Under the pieces are notes generated by a model. That model ran no database searches, was not told the origin of the DNA, and saw only the letters and a program-made list of their open reading frames with translations. From Promethearchaeota archaeon (lineage in GTDB: Archaea > Asgardarchaeota > Lokiarchaeia > Sigynarchaeales > SOKP01): a stretch of 64,000 nt of DNA. A program made the translations under genes and the position numbers. Numbering within the stretch: the first letter of the stretch is position 1; the number at the start of each line of letters is the position of its first letter. Location of the stretch: contig JABXKC010000019.1 in NCBI GenBank assembly GCA_013375495.1, positions 8,334 to 72,333 of the forward strand, written 5' to 3'. Shown here piece by piece: positions 43,096 through 51,853 of the stretch.

Positions 43096-44013
43096 TTAAG
43101 AATTTACGATTTTTAACGCAATATCTAATGCTCGGATACCATCATCTAAAGTAACATATTGTTCTTTTTCGTAGAGAAAATTATTAATCTCTCTCTTTAA
43201 AGGCTCGTCTCCTCTTAAAGGTGTAAAAGTAGTATCTTTCGTTATTGGATGTTCACCTTGTAAATCAATTCCAGTTCGTATATTTATTTGTTGAGAGATA
43301 AAATCTGCAGAAATCCCTCCGAATTCACCATTAACGTACATTCTCCTAAATTTTGAGGGTGTGAGCCAATTTGATTCAATCTGGCCTATTGCAGTGCCGA
43401 AATCTAATATAATAAATGCCGCATCGGCGTGGATTGTGTCTTTATAACATTTTTTGAAGCCAAACGCGTTTTTAATCTTAATGTCTCCAAAGATTTTCTC
43501 CTGTAGATAAATATCGTGAATAGATAAATCTAATATTACACCCATATCCCATTCTCTTTTAGGATACAATCCCACGCGTTTCGAGGCGACTGAGATGATC
43601 TCTCCAATTTCTTTAATATGATCAAGTACTTTATCAACCACAGGATTAAACAGTTCAATAAATCCCGGCATTATTCTAATGTTATCGTATTCTTTGAAAG
43701 CTATTAAATCTTCCAATTTTAAAGCCATCGGTTTCTCCATTAAAATATCTATTCCTGCTTGCGCAAATTTCTTCGCAATTAGTGGAATCTGTTTTGGAGG
43801 AGTTACAATGCTCACAGCGTCTATGTTTTCGTTTTTAATCAAATCATCTATGTTGTTATAAGCATTAACTCCTTCATATTCCCCAATTAATTGTTTTAAT
43901 TTGGATTCGTTAGTATCGCATATACCTACAAGATCAGAAAGGTCGTCGAAATTTCTTATGTGTGCCCGACCAAACCATCCAGCACCAACAACAGCTGTTC
44001 TTTTCTTTTTCAT
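43096..44013 (-). CDS. Gfo/Idh/MocA-family oxidoreductase
   Basis: 305 residues from ATG 44013; a TTG three codons earlier is also open. The Rossmann N-terminus TAVVGAGWFGRAHIRNFDDL is the family's NAD(P)-binding motif. VSIVTPPKQIPLIAKKFAQA, then ILMEKPMAL with the catalytic-type EKP, is characteristic. The C-terminal sheet domain has GVILDLSIHDIYLQEKIFG, with the conserved Asp and His. These enzymes usually oxidise or reduce sugars or inositols. The substrate cannot be read. Confidence 0.9.
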   Translation of the reverse strand: MKKKRTAVVGAGWFGRAHIRNFDDLSDLVGICDTNESKLKQLIGEYEGVNAYNNIDDLIKNENIDAVSIVTPPKQIPLIAKKFAQAGIDILMEKPMALKLEDLIAFKEYDNIRIMPGFIELFNPVVDKVLDHIKEIGEIISVASKRVGLYPKREWDMGVILDLSIHDIYLQEKIFGDIKIKNAFGFKKCYKDTIHADAAFIILDFGTAIGQIESNWLTPSKFRRMYVNGEFGGISADFISQQINIRTGIDLQGEHPITKDTTFTPLRGDEPLKREINNFLYEKEQYVTLDDGIRALDIALKIVNS

Positions 44014-44147
44014 TTCTCTCAATCAAACAATTTATATAGGAAAATAATGCTGGTCAAAATAAGAATTTTATCAAGTTATTAGAAGTGCCTAAAAACATTT
44101 ATCAGTTTACATAACATAAAATATTAATAATAGGTGATTTAAAGAAA

Positions 44148-46106
44148 ATGAAGAAAAATAAGATTCTGATTTTCGGGCTATTAGTAACTATTTTTCTAGT
44201 TAATTGTGGGTTCAGTTCAAATCTATTTTTAACATCTAAAATCCCCCAAAAAAGAGATAATCTTAATTTAGATATAAAAAACTCTGATGGTATAAATATT
44301 AATCCAAAATTAGCTCAAATTAGTGGAAATTTTTCAAAATATAATTTATCTGCAATCATGGACGAAGCAAATTCATTGGTTGAAGGTAATTTAACAGTGG
44401 ATTTCTATAATAACGATAATGTAAATTTTACACGAATTCCTTTCCATATTTATTTGTCAGGGATGAATTACAGTGCAAGACAAGGGAGTATTATAATTGT
44501 CAATGTAACTGATGTAAGCAACCCCAACATTTCATTCCCTTTTGATGTATATCCCCTTTCACAAATTATGTGGGTAAACCTTTCAGAAACGTTAGAACCT
44601 CAAAAAAGGGCACAGTTCATAATTCAGTTTAATGCAACCCTTCCAGATGGAGGAATTGATAGAGCCAATTCTCATGGAAGTGATGGAGCCCAATCGCGTA
44701 TGTATAAGTTTACAAGTTTTTATCCTATACCTTGCGTTTATGACAACGAAGACGGTTGGAACACTGATTCCTATTTGACTACGGGCGATCCCTTTTATTT
44801 TGATATGGCTTACTATAACCTTTTTATCGAAGCCCCTAACGGAATGATAATAGCAGCAACTGGAAACTTAGACGAAAAACTAGATAAAGGGGCAACAACC
44901 TGGTACCATTTTAATCCCGTATATCCTGTTCGAGAGGTCACCTTTTCAGCCTCGCGATATTTTCAAATACAATCAAAAATTTCAAATAGCGTAAATGTTT
45001 CAACTTACTTCCTTCCAAAAGACGCTTATTTATGGAACAATTATGCCTTGAATCACGCTGAAGCTTCCTTACTTCTATATAATAACTCTTTTGGAATATA
45101 TCCTTACCCAACACTTAATGTTGTAGAAGAATACACGGATTTTGGTGGAATGGAATATCCCCTTCAAGTATATATTTCGGAAGCAATTGATAGCTGGGGG
45201 TATCCTCTCGATGTAGATAGGAGGCTCTTAGAAAAAATAATTGCTCACGAAGTATGCCATCAGTGGTGGTATAACTTAGTTGGAAATGACGAAGTAGATG
45301 TAGGATTTTTAGACGAAGGGCTAACTTGTTGGTCAAATGATTATTACGGAGAGTATTATCATGGGGACTGGGAATTTTTCCAATATACGCGCTATATTGA
45401 TGAAGTGAGAGTTTACTATGCAGAATATGGATTCAGTTCCAAAATAAATCAAACAGTTTATGAATGCCTAGCTACTGGTACTGATTATTGGTATGTCGCC
45501 TATCATAAAGCACCACTAATTTTTGAGAAATTACGCCAAACAATCGGACTTACAGACTTTTTAGACGGATTAAAGTTATACTTTGAAAGGCACCAATTTG
45601 AGCTCGTCCTATTATCAGATATTCAGCAGGCATTCGAGGATGTAGTAGGGCAGTCGTTAGATTGGTTCTTCTTCCCATGGTTCGATAACCTCTATCTTCC
45701 AAAATATTCAATTACAAAAAACACTTACAATTCTGAAACTCAGACTTTAGATATAACTATTGTAGATCTAAACGAGCCATGGAACGATTACGAGTACTCC
45801 CAACAAGTTCCTTTATATGTATATGATGCTTCAAATTCTTTGATTTCTAGTCAAACAGTGTGGATTAATGGAACAACCGAACTGTCTTTTAATATTTCAA
45901 CCCGACCAAATCGAGTAAGCTTGAATTATAACAACTATGTCTTGGTTCAATTAGAAAATGAATTCGATCTTGGCTTGGATTCACTCGTTCAAAATGCCGA
46001 TCAAGCTATACCTGGCTATGAAATGGAGTTCTTACTGATGCTTAGTTTAATTTTAATTGGTTTTGTAATAGTTGACCATAGAAGGAAGATTAAAAGCAAA
46101 ATTTAG
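44148..46106 (+). CDS. Membrane-anchored M1-family aminopeptidase-like protein
   Basis: 652 residues. A signal peptide/anchor at residues 5-25 (ILIFGLLVTIFLVNCGFSSN) and a C-terminal helix (MEFLLMLSLILIGFVIVDHR) before RRKIKSKI place the enzyme outside the cell. The zinc site is IIAHEVCHQWWYNLVGNDEV, i.e. HExxH, with the third ligand Glu in DEGLTCW 19 residues further on. The substrate-recognition motif GxMEN is represented as FGGMEYPLQV, where Asn is replaced by Tyr. That change may alter amino-terminal recognition, so aminopeptidase activity is not certain. AGGTGAT precedes the start. Confidence 0.9.
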   Translation: MKKNKILIFGLLVTIFLVNCGFSSNLFLTSKIPQKRDNLNLDIKNSDGININPKLAQISGNFSKYNLSAIMDEANSLVEGNLTVDFYNNDNVNFTRIPFHIYLSGMNYSARQGSIIIVNVTDVSNPNISFPFDVYPLSQIMWVNLSETLEPQKRAQFIIQFNATLPDGGIDRANSHGSDGAQSRMYKFTSFYPIPCVYDNEDGWNTDSYLTTGDPFYFDMAYYNLFIEAPNGMIIAATGNLDEKLDKGATTWYHFNPVYPVREVTFSASRYFQIQSKISNSVNVSTYFLPKDAYLWNNYALNHAEASLLLYNNSFGIYPYPTLNVVEEYTDFGGMEYPLQVYISEAIDSWGYPLDVDRRLLEKIIAHEVCHQWWYNLVGNDEVDVGFLDEGLTCWSNDYYGEYYHGDWEFFQYTRYIDEVRVYYAEYGFSSKINQTVYECLATGTDYWYVAYHKAPLIFEKLRQTIGLTDFLDGLKLYFERHQFELVLLSDIQQAFEDVVGQSLDWFFFPWFDNLYLPKYSITKNTYNSETQTLDITIVDLNEPWNDYEYSQQVPLYVYDASNSLISSQTVWINGTTELSFNISTRPNRVSLNYNNYVLVQLENEFDLGLDSLVQNADQAIPGYEMEFLLMLSLILIGFVIVDHRRKIKSKI

Positions 46107-46116
46107 AAAAAAATAG

Positions 46117-46272
46117 TCCCCCCTCTCGGATACTCATTGTTTCCTAAGTGGAAAACCCATTTGAGCCGAGGACCTCACGGTATCGGCTGACAATACTTCA
46201 TAGGCAAAAACTTACCTTAGTATGCGATATTGATCTACAGCCGCGCGCTCTGACCAACTGAGCTAAGGGGGG
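46117..46272 (-). tRNA. trnY: tRNA-Tyr (GTA) with two introns
   Basis: On the minus strand the acceptor CCCCCCT pairs with AGGGGGG, discriminator A. C1-G72 is the archaeal tyrosine identity pair. The D arm is GCTC-AGTTGGTCA-GAGC. The anticodon arm CGCGG-CTGTAGA-CCGTG has anticodon GTA at 46238-46236. An intron of about 53 bases (about 46182-46234) follows position 37, the canonical place; CGGCTG/CAGCCG and CAATA/TATTG pairings make a bulge-helix-bulge-like fold. The T stem is CTCGG/CCGAG, but its loop CTCAAAT is followed by about 29 extra bases (about 46130-46158) holding a GTTTTCC/GGAAAC hairpin: a second intron. Removing both leaves 74 bases. Confidence 0.85.
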
Positions 46273-46506
46273 TAGGACTTGATATATTTTTTAATTATTG
46301 TAGTAATATAATTTTTTCGATTTTCTTTTAGAAATCACATGAATAAGGGCAATTTATAATTTTTAAAAACAAAACTTTTCAATCTTGGTAGATTTTGCAT
46401 TATGTTCTATTTATAATAAAAATCTAAAATAGCACAAATTTTTTTAAAGAAAACCCTAAATAATATTTAATATAATTTAAAAAATTCAAAATTAAAGTGA
46501 AATTTC

Positions 46507-47016
46507 ATGAGAGAAGAAACCGATTATACTGAGGCTATTGAATCGTATAAAAGCGATAGTAATGTAATCATCGAACCGTGGGGGCGAAGTATCGACCATC
46601 TCCGACTTACAATCATTGGAAAGGAAGGAACTCCATATGCTAAAGGTAAGTTCATATTCGAGGTGAAATTCCCTGAAAACTATCCATTTGCGCCTCCATA
46701 CGCTTACGCTGTTACACTTATGTGGCACCCTAACATAGACAGTAGCATTCCTCCAGGAAAACTTAATATTTGTTTAGATTTGATTAATCCGGACCTAGTT
46801 GGTAAGGTAGATGCTTCTACTGGTGCATCAGGCTGGACTCCTTCAAAAACCTTAACCAATATAATAGAAGCCTTAAAAGGTATGATGCACGTTGAACCTC
46901 CCTTCTTTAACCCAGGAGACCCTCTTAACCACGAGGCGGGTGAGCAATATTTCAGAGCTCAAAAGAAGTTTGAGGCAAAAGCTAAGTCATGGACTGCTAA
47001 ATATGCCATGGATTAG
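46507..47016 (+). CDS. Ubiquitin-conjugating enzyme E2-like protein
   Basis: 169 residues with a UBC fold. E2 enzymes accept ubiquitin from E1 on a cysteine and pass it to targets. FIFEVKFPENYPFAPPYAYA is the standard beta-sheet and 'PxxYPFxPP' stretch; HPN is at residues 74-76 and the candidate catalytic Cys at residue 89 in KLNICLDL. The spacing HPN-to-Cys is about five residues longer than in most E2s. GWTPSKTLTNIIEALKGMM and EPPFFNPGDPLNHEAGEQYF match the E2 C-terminal helices. An acidic insert (VDASTGAS) after the active site recalls E2s with long active-site loops. It is transcribed alone, about 3 kb from the E1-like gene. Confidence 0.9.
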   Translation: MREETDYTEAIESYKSDSNVIIEPWGRSIDHLRLTIIGKEGTPYAKGKFIFEVKFPENYPFAPPYAYAVTLMWHPNIDSSIPPGKLNICLDLINPDLVGKVDASTGASGWTPSKTLTNIIEALKGMMHVEPPFFNPGDPLNHEAGEQYFRAQKKFEAKAKSWTAKYAMD

Positions 47017-47165
47017 GATTAATTACTATTTTTTATTCCTTATTTTTTACTACGATTACTACGATTGAGTCGTACTACTATTGATGATAAAATATACGTA
47101 ATTTGGGGTTCAGAAGAAAAATTTCTGATTTTAATTAATACAGCCTCGAATATCGGTTAAAAAAA

Positions 47166-48452
47166 TTATATTGTCACATCAATTGCGTTGAGATTTGAGA
47201 CAAGATTAACTACAGCTTGCTCTCTATCATTTAAAGCATTCAATGCAATTTCTAAATCTTCAGGATCTTTAATCCAGCCTTTAGCATCATCGATACTTTT
47301 ATGAAAGTGATCTGCTAGATTTTCTAATATTTGGATGTACCAGCTTAAATTCTCGATAGATCCTGGATAATTAACTTCAGTGTTATTATGTATATCATAC
47401 GATAATTGATGTATTTTATTGTCAAGTTCCGTCATGACTTCAATACACTTTTCTATTCTCATCCCGCATCTTTTTGAAAACGTGCGATTCATCCACTTTC
47501 TAGCCATTATTCCTAAATCGCTTATTTCAATTTGGATTTTTTCTACAATTCCGAGCACCTTCTCAGAATAAATAACAGTATCCGAAATTTTCTCTTTAAA
47601 ATCAATTTTTTTTCCAGGTTTAAGGTCTTTTGAACCGTTCCTTTTTTTCGGTCTTATTAATCCTTTTTGAAGGAGCGGTAGAAAGGGCTCTCCAACTTGA
47701 CCATGATATTCTTGTGCGTTCACAATGCAATAAGCCCATCCAGCTGCGCAATGTTCTGCCGGCATTAGGCCTTCATATCCTGGATTGACTCCTTGAGTTT
47801 TGAATTCATGTTCTGTCATTCCGTATTTGGGAGCGAGAACTGGAATATATTCTTGCAATCCTGGTGTGTCAATCATTCCGGGAGCAAAAACGAAAACTGA
47901 TATATTTGTGTCATCTAATTCCGATGCTAGTGATTTCCCTATCGACATTAGAGCAGTTTTTGTAGCAAAATATGGTGCCATATAGGGCCAGCCTTCGGCT
48001 GATGTGACCGTATTAATAACCCCTGCATTTTGCTTGATCATGTATGGCAAAAATGTTTTGATAGCAAATATTGCCCCGCGAATGTTAACCCGATATACTT
48101 TATCCCAATCTTCCATTGAGATATTAAGAATTTCACCCGCCGATCCAACATATGCGTTATTAATCAGTATATCGACTCGTCCGAAGGTGTTGATAGCAAT
48201 TTCTTCAAGATTTTTTATGTCTTCTTCATTTGATACATCGGTTTTTACGAAGAGAGCATTTCCTCCTTCTGATTTGATCAAATCTTCAACATTCTTTCCA
48301 TAATCATTAATTTCAGCTATAATAACTGTAGCTCCCAACCAAGATAAAGTTCGGGCTAACTCCTTTCCTATTCCTCTACCCGCTCCTGTAATTATTGCCA
48401 CTTTATTTGCAAGTAAATCGCGGGAGAGTCCTAATTTTTCAACTAATATAAT
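47166..48452 (-). CDS. Short-chain dehydrogenase/reductase with helical C-terminal extension
   Basis: 428 residues if started at ATT 48452. The SDR core has KVAIITGAGRGIGKELARTL, ILINNAYVGSAG, then the Ser region VINTVTSAEGWPYMAPYFATK with the YxxxK pair. The C-terminal 150 residues (GIVEKIQIEISDLGIMARKW; EVMTELDNKIHQLSYDIHNN) are helical and not part of normal SDRs. The first conventional start, GTG 48401, would begin directly at MAIITGAG and lose the first strand. ATT 48452 follows AGGTGA by three bases and gives a normal SDR N-terminus. It diverges from the TetR gene. Confidence 0.85.
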   Translation of the reverse strand: MILVEKLGLSRDLLANKVAIITGAGRGIGKELARTLSWLGATVIIAEINDYGKNVEDLIKSEGGNALFVKTDVSNEEDIKNLEEIAINTFGRVDILINNAYVGSAGEILNISMEDWDKVYRVNIRGAIFAIKTFLPYMIKQNAGVINTVTSAEGWPYMAPYFATKTALMSIGKSLASELDDTNISVFVFAPGMIDTPGLQEYIPVLAPKYGMTEHEFKTQGVNPGYEGLMPAEHCAAGWAYCIVNAQEYHGQVGEPFLPLLQKGLIRPKKRNGSKDLKPGKKIDFKEKISDTVIYSEKVLGIVEKIQIEISDLGIMARKWMNRTFSKRCGMRIEKCIEVMTELDNKIHQLSYDIHNNTEVNYPGSIENLSWYIQILENLADHFHKSIDDAKGWIKDPEDLEIALNALNDREQAVVNLVSNLNAIDVTI

Positions 48453-48477
48453 ATTTCACCTAATTTTTTTTCAAAAT

Positions 48478-48564
48478 GACTCTGTGACCAAATCGTTTTG
48501 AATAGTCATTAATCACAGATAAGATATATTAATATGACTATTTAAATATTTCGGTCAGAGAGTC
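48478..48564. promoter_or_regulatory. Nested inverted repeats between SDR and TetR genes, probable operator
   Basis: GACTCTGTGACCAAAT (48478-48493) is nearly the reverse complement of ATTTCGGTCAGAGAGTC (48548-48564). Within it AATAGTCA (48501-48508) and TGACTATT (48535-48542) form a second, perfect pair. The block lies between the two divergent starts, where a TetR repressor would control both genes. Confidence 0.55.
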
Positions 48565-48603
48565 AGAAACCTTAAAAAGAACAAACTGCTAGTTATAATA
48601 ATA

Positions 48604-49218
48604 ATGCCAAAATCTTTTACCCCAGAAGAAAAAGAAATTATTATCAACAGTTTAATTGGAAAGGGAACAGAACTATTCGGAACGTATGGATTAAAGAAAA
48701 CCAACATAGAGGATCTAACCAAAGCAGTGGGCATTGCTAAAGGTTCATTCTATAAATTCTATAAATCAAAAGAAGAACTGTTTTTTGAAGTATTAAAACA
48801 CTCCCAGGATAAACTGATAAAGGAGATGCAAGATATAATATCAAAAATGAAGGAATCCCCCAAAGAGACTTTCAAGGAATTTTTACGATTTCATTTTCGA
48901 GCTCCTAAGGAACATCCGATAATCAATCAAATAGCAGATAAGGTAACTAGAGATCATCTTATAAGAAAATTGCACGATAAATCCGATTTAAAGCAGATGT
49001 TGCAAACTTACGAGTATATTCCTCAATTCATCAAAACTTGGCAGAAAAAAGGCTGGATAATAAAAAAAGACCCTAAAATTTTGGCAGGAATGCTAAAATC
49101 TTTATTTACAATAGGAATCGATGAAGAAACCATCGTTTATATAGGGAAAGAAAACTATCCTGAAATATTAGAAAATCTTATTGAGGTCATGGCTGATTAC
49201 ATGATAATATTGGAATAA
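48604..49218 (+). CDS. TetR-family transcriptional regulator
   Basis: 204 residues. The N-terminal helix-turn-helix is typical: GTELFGTYGLKKTNIEDLTK, then AVGIAKGSFYKFYKSKEELF. The C-terminal ligand domain is helical (KTWQKKGWIIKKDPKILAGM; EILENLIEVMADYMIILE). TetR proteins dimerise and release DNA on binding small ligands. The neighbouring divergent SDR gene and the shared inverted repeats suggest control of that enzyme. The start is ATG 48604. Confidence 0.92.
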   Translation: MPKSFTPEEKEIIINSLIGKGTELFGTYGLKKTNIEDLTKAVGIAKGSFYKFYKSKEELFFEVLKHSQDKLIKEMQDIISKMKESPKETFKEFLRFHFRAPKEHPIINQIADKVTRDHLIRKLHDKSDLKQMLQTYEYIPQFIKTWQKKGWIIKKDPKILAGMLKSLFTIGIDEETIVYIGKENYPEILENLIEVMADYMIILE

Positions 49219-49231
49219 AAAAAAAGAAGTT

Positions 49232-49372
49232 TTAATGTTTATAATAAATTATTATATCAAATAAAATGGTTTTGATTTCATATAGATTTTTTAGATCTGA
49301 TGCATCAAGAAGATTTTCTGCCTTATCGGGGTTATATCCCGCATTCATGGAAGTTTCCCAATAATATCTCAT
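49232..49372 (-). CDS. Possible small protein
   Basis: 46 residues: MRYYWETSMNAGYNPDKAEN, then LLDASDLKNLYEIKTILFDI and a basic/aromatic end IIYYKH. Composition is balanced and unlike noise, and the frame extends a few codons upstream with a TTG. No ribosome binding site or known family. The rest of the 340-base spacer up to 49559 carries only AT-rich promoter-like sequence for the next gene. Confidence 0.35.
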   Translation of the reverse strand: MRYYWETSMNAGYNPDKAENLLDASDLKNLYEIKTILFDIIIYYKH

Positions 49373-49559
49373 AATGGATAATGTGGTTGACAAGTATTAC
49401 TATTGGATGCTGCGTATGTATAAAGGAGTGCCCCTTTATAAAATAGGTAATAAAGCTGTATATAACTCTCGATTATAAACCGATTAAAAACCTTTTACAA
49501 AACCTTAACTTCGATAATTTCTTATCTTAACTATTTATAAAGCTTAGTTTACTTGAATT

Positions 49560-50177
49560 ATGACTATAATAGATGTCTTTTCCCTTAAAAGCAAGAAAGT
49601 GATTGTGTTCGATTTAGATGGTACGATTGTCAGATTAGCGGCAGATTGGCCTTCTTTGTTAAAAGCATTAAATGCTCGCTATAGTGAAAAGTATAAAGAA
49701 AAAGGTCAGTTTAAAAGTATATCTAATCTTCTAAGTGATATTGTTGCTCGAGGAGACGAAGAGGAATTACAGCATAATTTTAGCATCATACAAAAATACG
49801 AACTCAAAAAAATAACAAGGAACGAGCCTATTAAGGAAGTTATATATTTTATAAACAACAAAGAATTATTTGGGGTGAACTCGGCAGTAAAATTAGCTAT
49901 ATTTTCTCTCAACACGAAAGCTACTATTATCAAGTCACTACAAATAGCAGGAGTAGTTGACAAATTTGAATTCTGTGTAGGACGAGAAGATGTAAGAGCA
50001 TGGAAACCTGAACCAGAAGGTTTATTGAAAATTTCGGATTATTTTCAAGTACTCAATAAGGATATGATATATTTTGGAGATTTAAAAAAAGATTTATTAG
50101 CAGGAGCAAACGCTGGAGTTGAATCGTATTTTATATTTGCTCTTAAAAGACTTGTTAAAAAAGTAAAATTGAATTGA
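49560..50177 (+). CDS. HAD-family phosphatase
   Basis: 205 residues. Motif I VIVFDLDGTIVRLAADW (nucleophile and acid Asp), a helical cap, motif II near KLAIFSLNTKATIIKSL, motif III Lys in AWKPEPEGLLKI and motif IV YFGDLKKDLLAGANAGV are all present. HAD phosphatases of this size often act on sugar phosphates or phosphoglycolate. The first Asp position and Asp+2 are intact. Leaderless or weak ribosome binding site. It is convergent with the E1-like gene, 21 bases apart. Confidence 0.9.
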   Translation: MTIIDVFSLKSKKVIVFDLDGTIVRLAADWPSLLKALNARYSEKYKEKGQFKSISNLLSDIVARGDEEELQHNFSIIQKYELKKITRNEPIKEVIYFINNKELFGVNSAVKLAIFSLNTKATIIKSLQIAGVVDKFEFCVGREDVRAWKPEPEGLLKISDYFQVLNKDMIYFGDLKKDLLAGANAGVESYFIFALKRLVKKVKLN

Positions 50178-50198
50178 GCAAGAAAAGCTTAAGGAGTA

Positions 50199-51776
50199 TT
50201 ACATGTAGGTTATTATTACGTTATATTTCTTGATTTCTGAATCGATCTTTGCCTGTCCTAATGGATTAAGAGTGACAATATCGTTACTTTTTATTTTAAG
50301 AGCTGTTAATTTTATAGTCGGATCTTTAAATTCTCCACTCATATAGGGATTCCAAAACATTTCTTTATTAACTGGATTAGTAATCATCCACAATATAGGT
50401 TCCAATTCGTAGCCTGTTATTCTCATAGCTTTGAATACGTAGCCTATATCAGCATCAAATGGAACTACTATTTGTACATTCTCCTCGCCTTCAATTTTCC
50501 CACAAGCAAGACAATCATCTCTTTTAATAATATCTAAATGATCAAATTGACCATATACGCCATTATAATTAACATAAGGAGGATCCATTGGAGGACCGAT
50601 ATTTCTACCATGCAATCGAAACAATAGTTTTAAGGCTTCTTGGGATTGTATGCTAGAAATAATAGAGCTGACAGATTGGATGGCTGCAATTTTATTTCCT
50701 AAGATGTTTTCCATCTCTTCAAACTTGTAATCAGCACCAAATGTTTCTTTAATATTTTCTTTCCACTCTTGAATCTCTTCTGTGCTAAGGGTTTCTAATT
50801 TTTCCGGAGATACATTCTCATTAAATACTCTTGTTCGTAATTCTTCGAGTTCCTTCTGTGCTAATGCCTTTAGTTTTACTACATCGTCATCTACATTCAT
50901 ATCCGGTTTGAAACCGTATTCTTTTTCAAAGTTAACTTCTGCTTTTATAACGCAATGGTTTCTATTCCTTGGGAGTCCTTTTAAGGTGCACGCGGCCACC
51001 AATTTATCGTCTGCTGGGGGAATAGGAACCAAACAACGATAGCAAGGAGTAATATCCAATAAATCATTAGCGTATTTTTTATCAAACTCCTCTTCAACCT
51101 GTTTTCTAACAAGTTTTCTAAAGGGCTCTAGTTTTTCTATTCTCAATCTTTCAATTAGATATTCTAACTGTTCTATCTCTTTTTGAGCATCCAAATATTC
51201 TGGATTGTCAAATTCCCACATTTTAGTGTCTACAATTTTTTCGATTTCAGCTTCTCTATTTTTGTATTCGAGCTTAGAGTCTTCAGGAATAACTACTTGA
51301 ACATGCCCTTCAAATCCTACTGTTCCACCTTCTACCATGGGTTTTTTTAGTCTTAGACAAATTTTATTTAAATCTAACCTTGCGTTAAAGTTATCCAGAG
51401 CAGCAATGACAACATCACATTCTTCGTATACTGACATTGGTAATTTTTGGAGTTTTTCAAAATAAAAATCAACTTTTAAAAAAGGATTCATATCCTTTAG
51501 CCTTTCTGCAGCGACTTCTGCTTTAGGACGACCTTCATCGCCCGGTTTGAAAAGCATTTGACGCGAGAGATTGGAGGTTTCAATAGTATCTAAATCCACC
51601 AACACTATTTTTCCTATTCCCATTAAGGCGAAATCCTTAGCAATTTCGCAACCTAATGCTCCAACACCTACGATCATTATGCATCCTTCATTAACGATTT
51701 CTTGATCCCACCCATCTATTAACTGCTGTCGAGCGTACATCCGGGATTTCTTGATTTCTTCCTTGTTTGCTGTCAT
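50199..51776 (-). CDS. Eukaryote-like E1 ubiquitin-activating enzyme homologue
   Basis: 525 residues. Activates a ubiquitin-like protein with ATP and carries it as a thioester. The adenylation domain has GVGALG (37-42), VLVDLDTIETSNLSRQMLF and CDVVIAALDNFNARLDLN. Candidate catalytic Cys263 lies in AACTLKGLPRNRNHCVIKAE, as in UBA2/UBA3-type E1s. Zinc Cys pairs are 245/248 and 422/425. The last 90 residues (VVPFDADIGYVFKAMRITGY onward) fit the ubiquitin-fold domain that binds E2. A coiled-coil insert at about 170-237 (EIEQLEYLIERLRIEKLEPF) is unusual. It is larger than MoeB/ThiF (about 250) and has the E1-specific Cys and UFD. Likely partner: the E2 at 46507. Confidence 0.9.
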   Translation of the reverse strand: MTANKEEIKKSRMYARQQLIDGWDQEIVNEGCIMIVGVGALGCEIAKDFALMGIGKIVLVDLDTIETSNLSRQMLFKPGDEGRPKAEVAAERLKDMNPFLKVDFYFEKLQKLPMSVYEECDVVIAALDNFNARLDLNKICLRLKKPMVEGGTVGFEGHVQVVIPEDSKLEYKNREAEIEKIVDTKMWEFDNPEYLDAQKEIEQLEYLIERLRIEKLEPFRKLVRKQVEEEFDKKYANDLLDITPCYRCLVPIPPADDKLVAACTLKGLPRNRNHCVIKAEVNFEKEYGFKPDMNVDDDVVKLKALAQKELEELRTRVFNENVSPEKLETLSTEEIQEWKENIKETFGADYKFEEMENILGNKIAAIQSVSSIISSIQSQEALKLLFRLHGRNIGPPMDPPYVNYNGVYGQFDHLDIIKRDDCLACGKIEGEENVQIVVPFDADIGYVFKAMRITGYELEPILWMITNPVNKEMFWNPYMSGEFKDPTIKLTALKIKSNDIVTLNPLGQAKIDSEIKKYNVIITYM

Positions 51777-51853
51777 TTTAAATATCCCTAAATTATATTA
51801 TATTATATATAAATTATTCTTCAAGAAAATTTAAATTCTTTTAGTGTTCCTTT

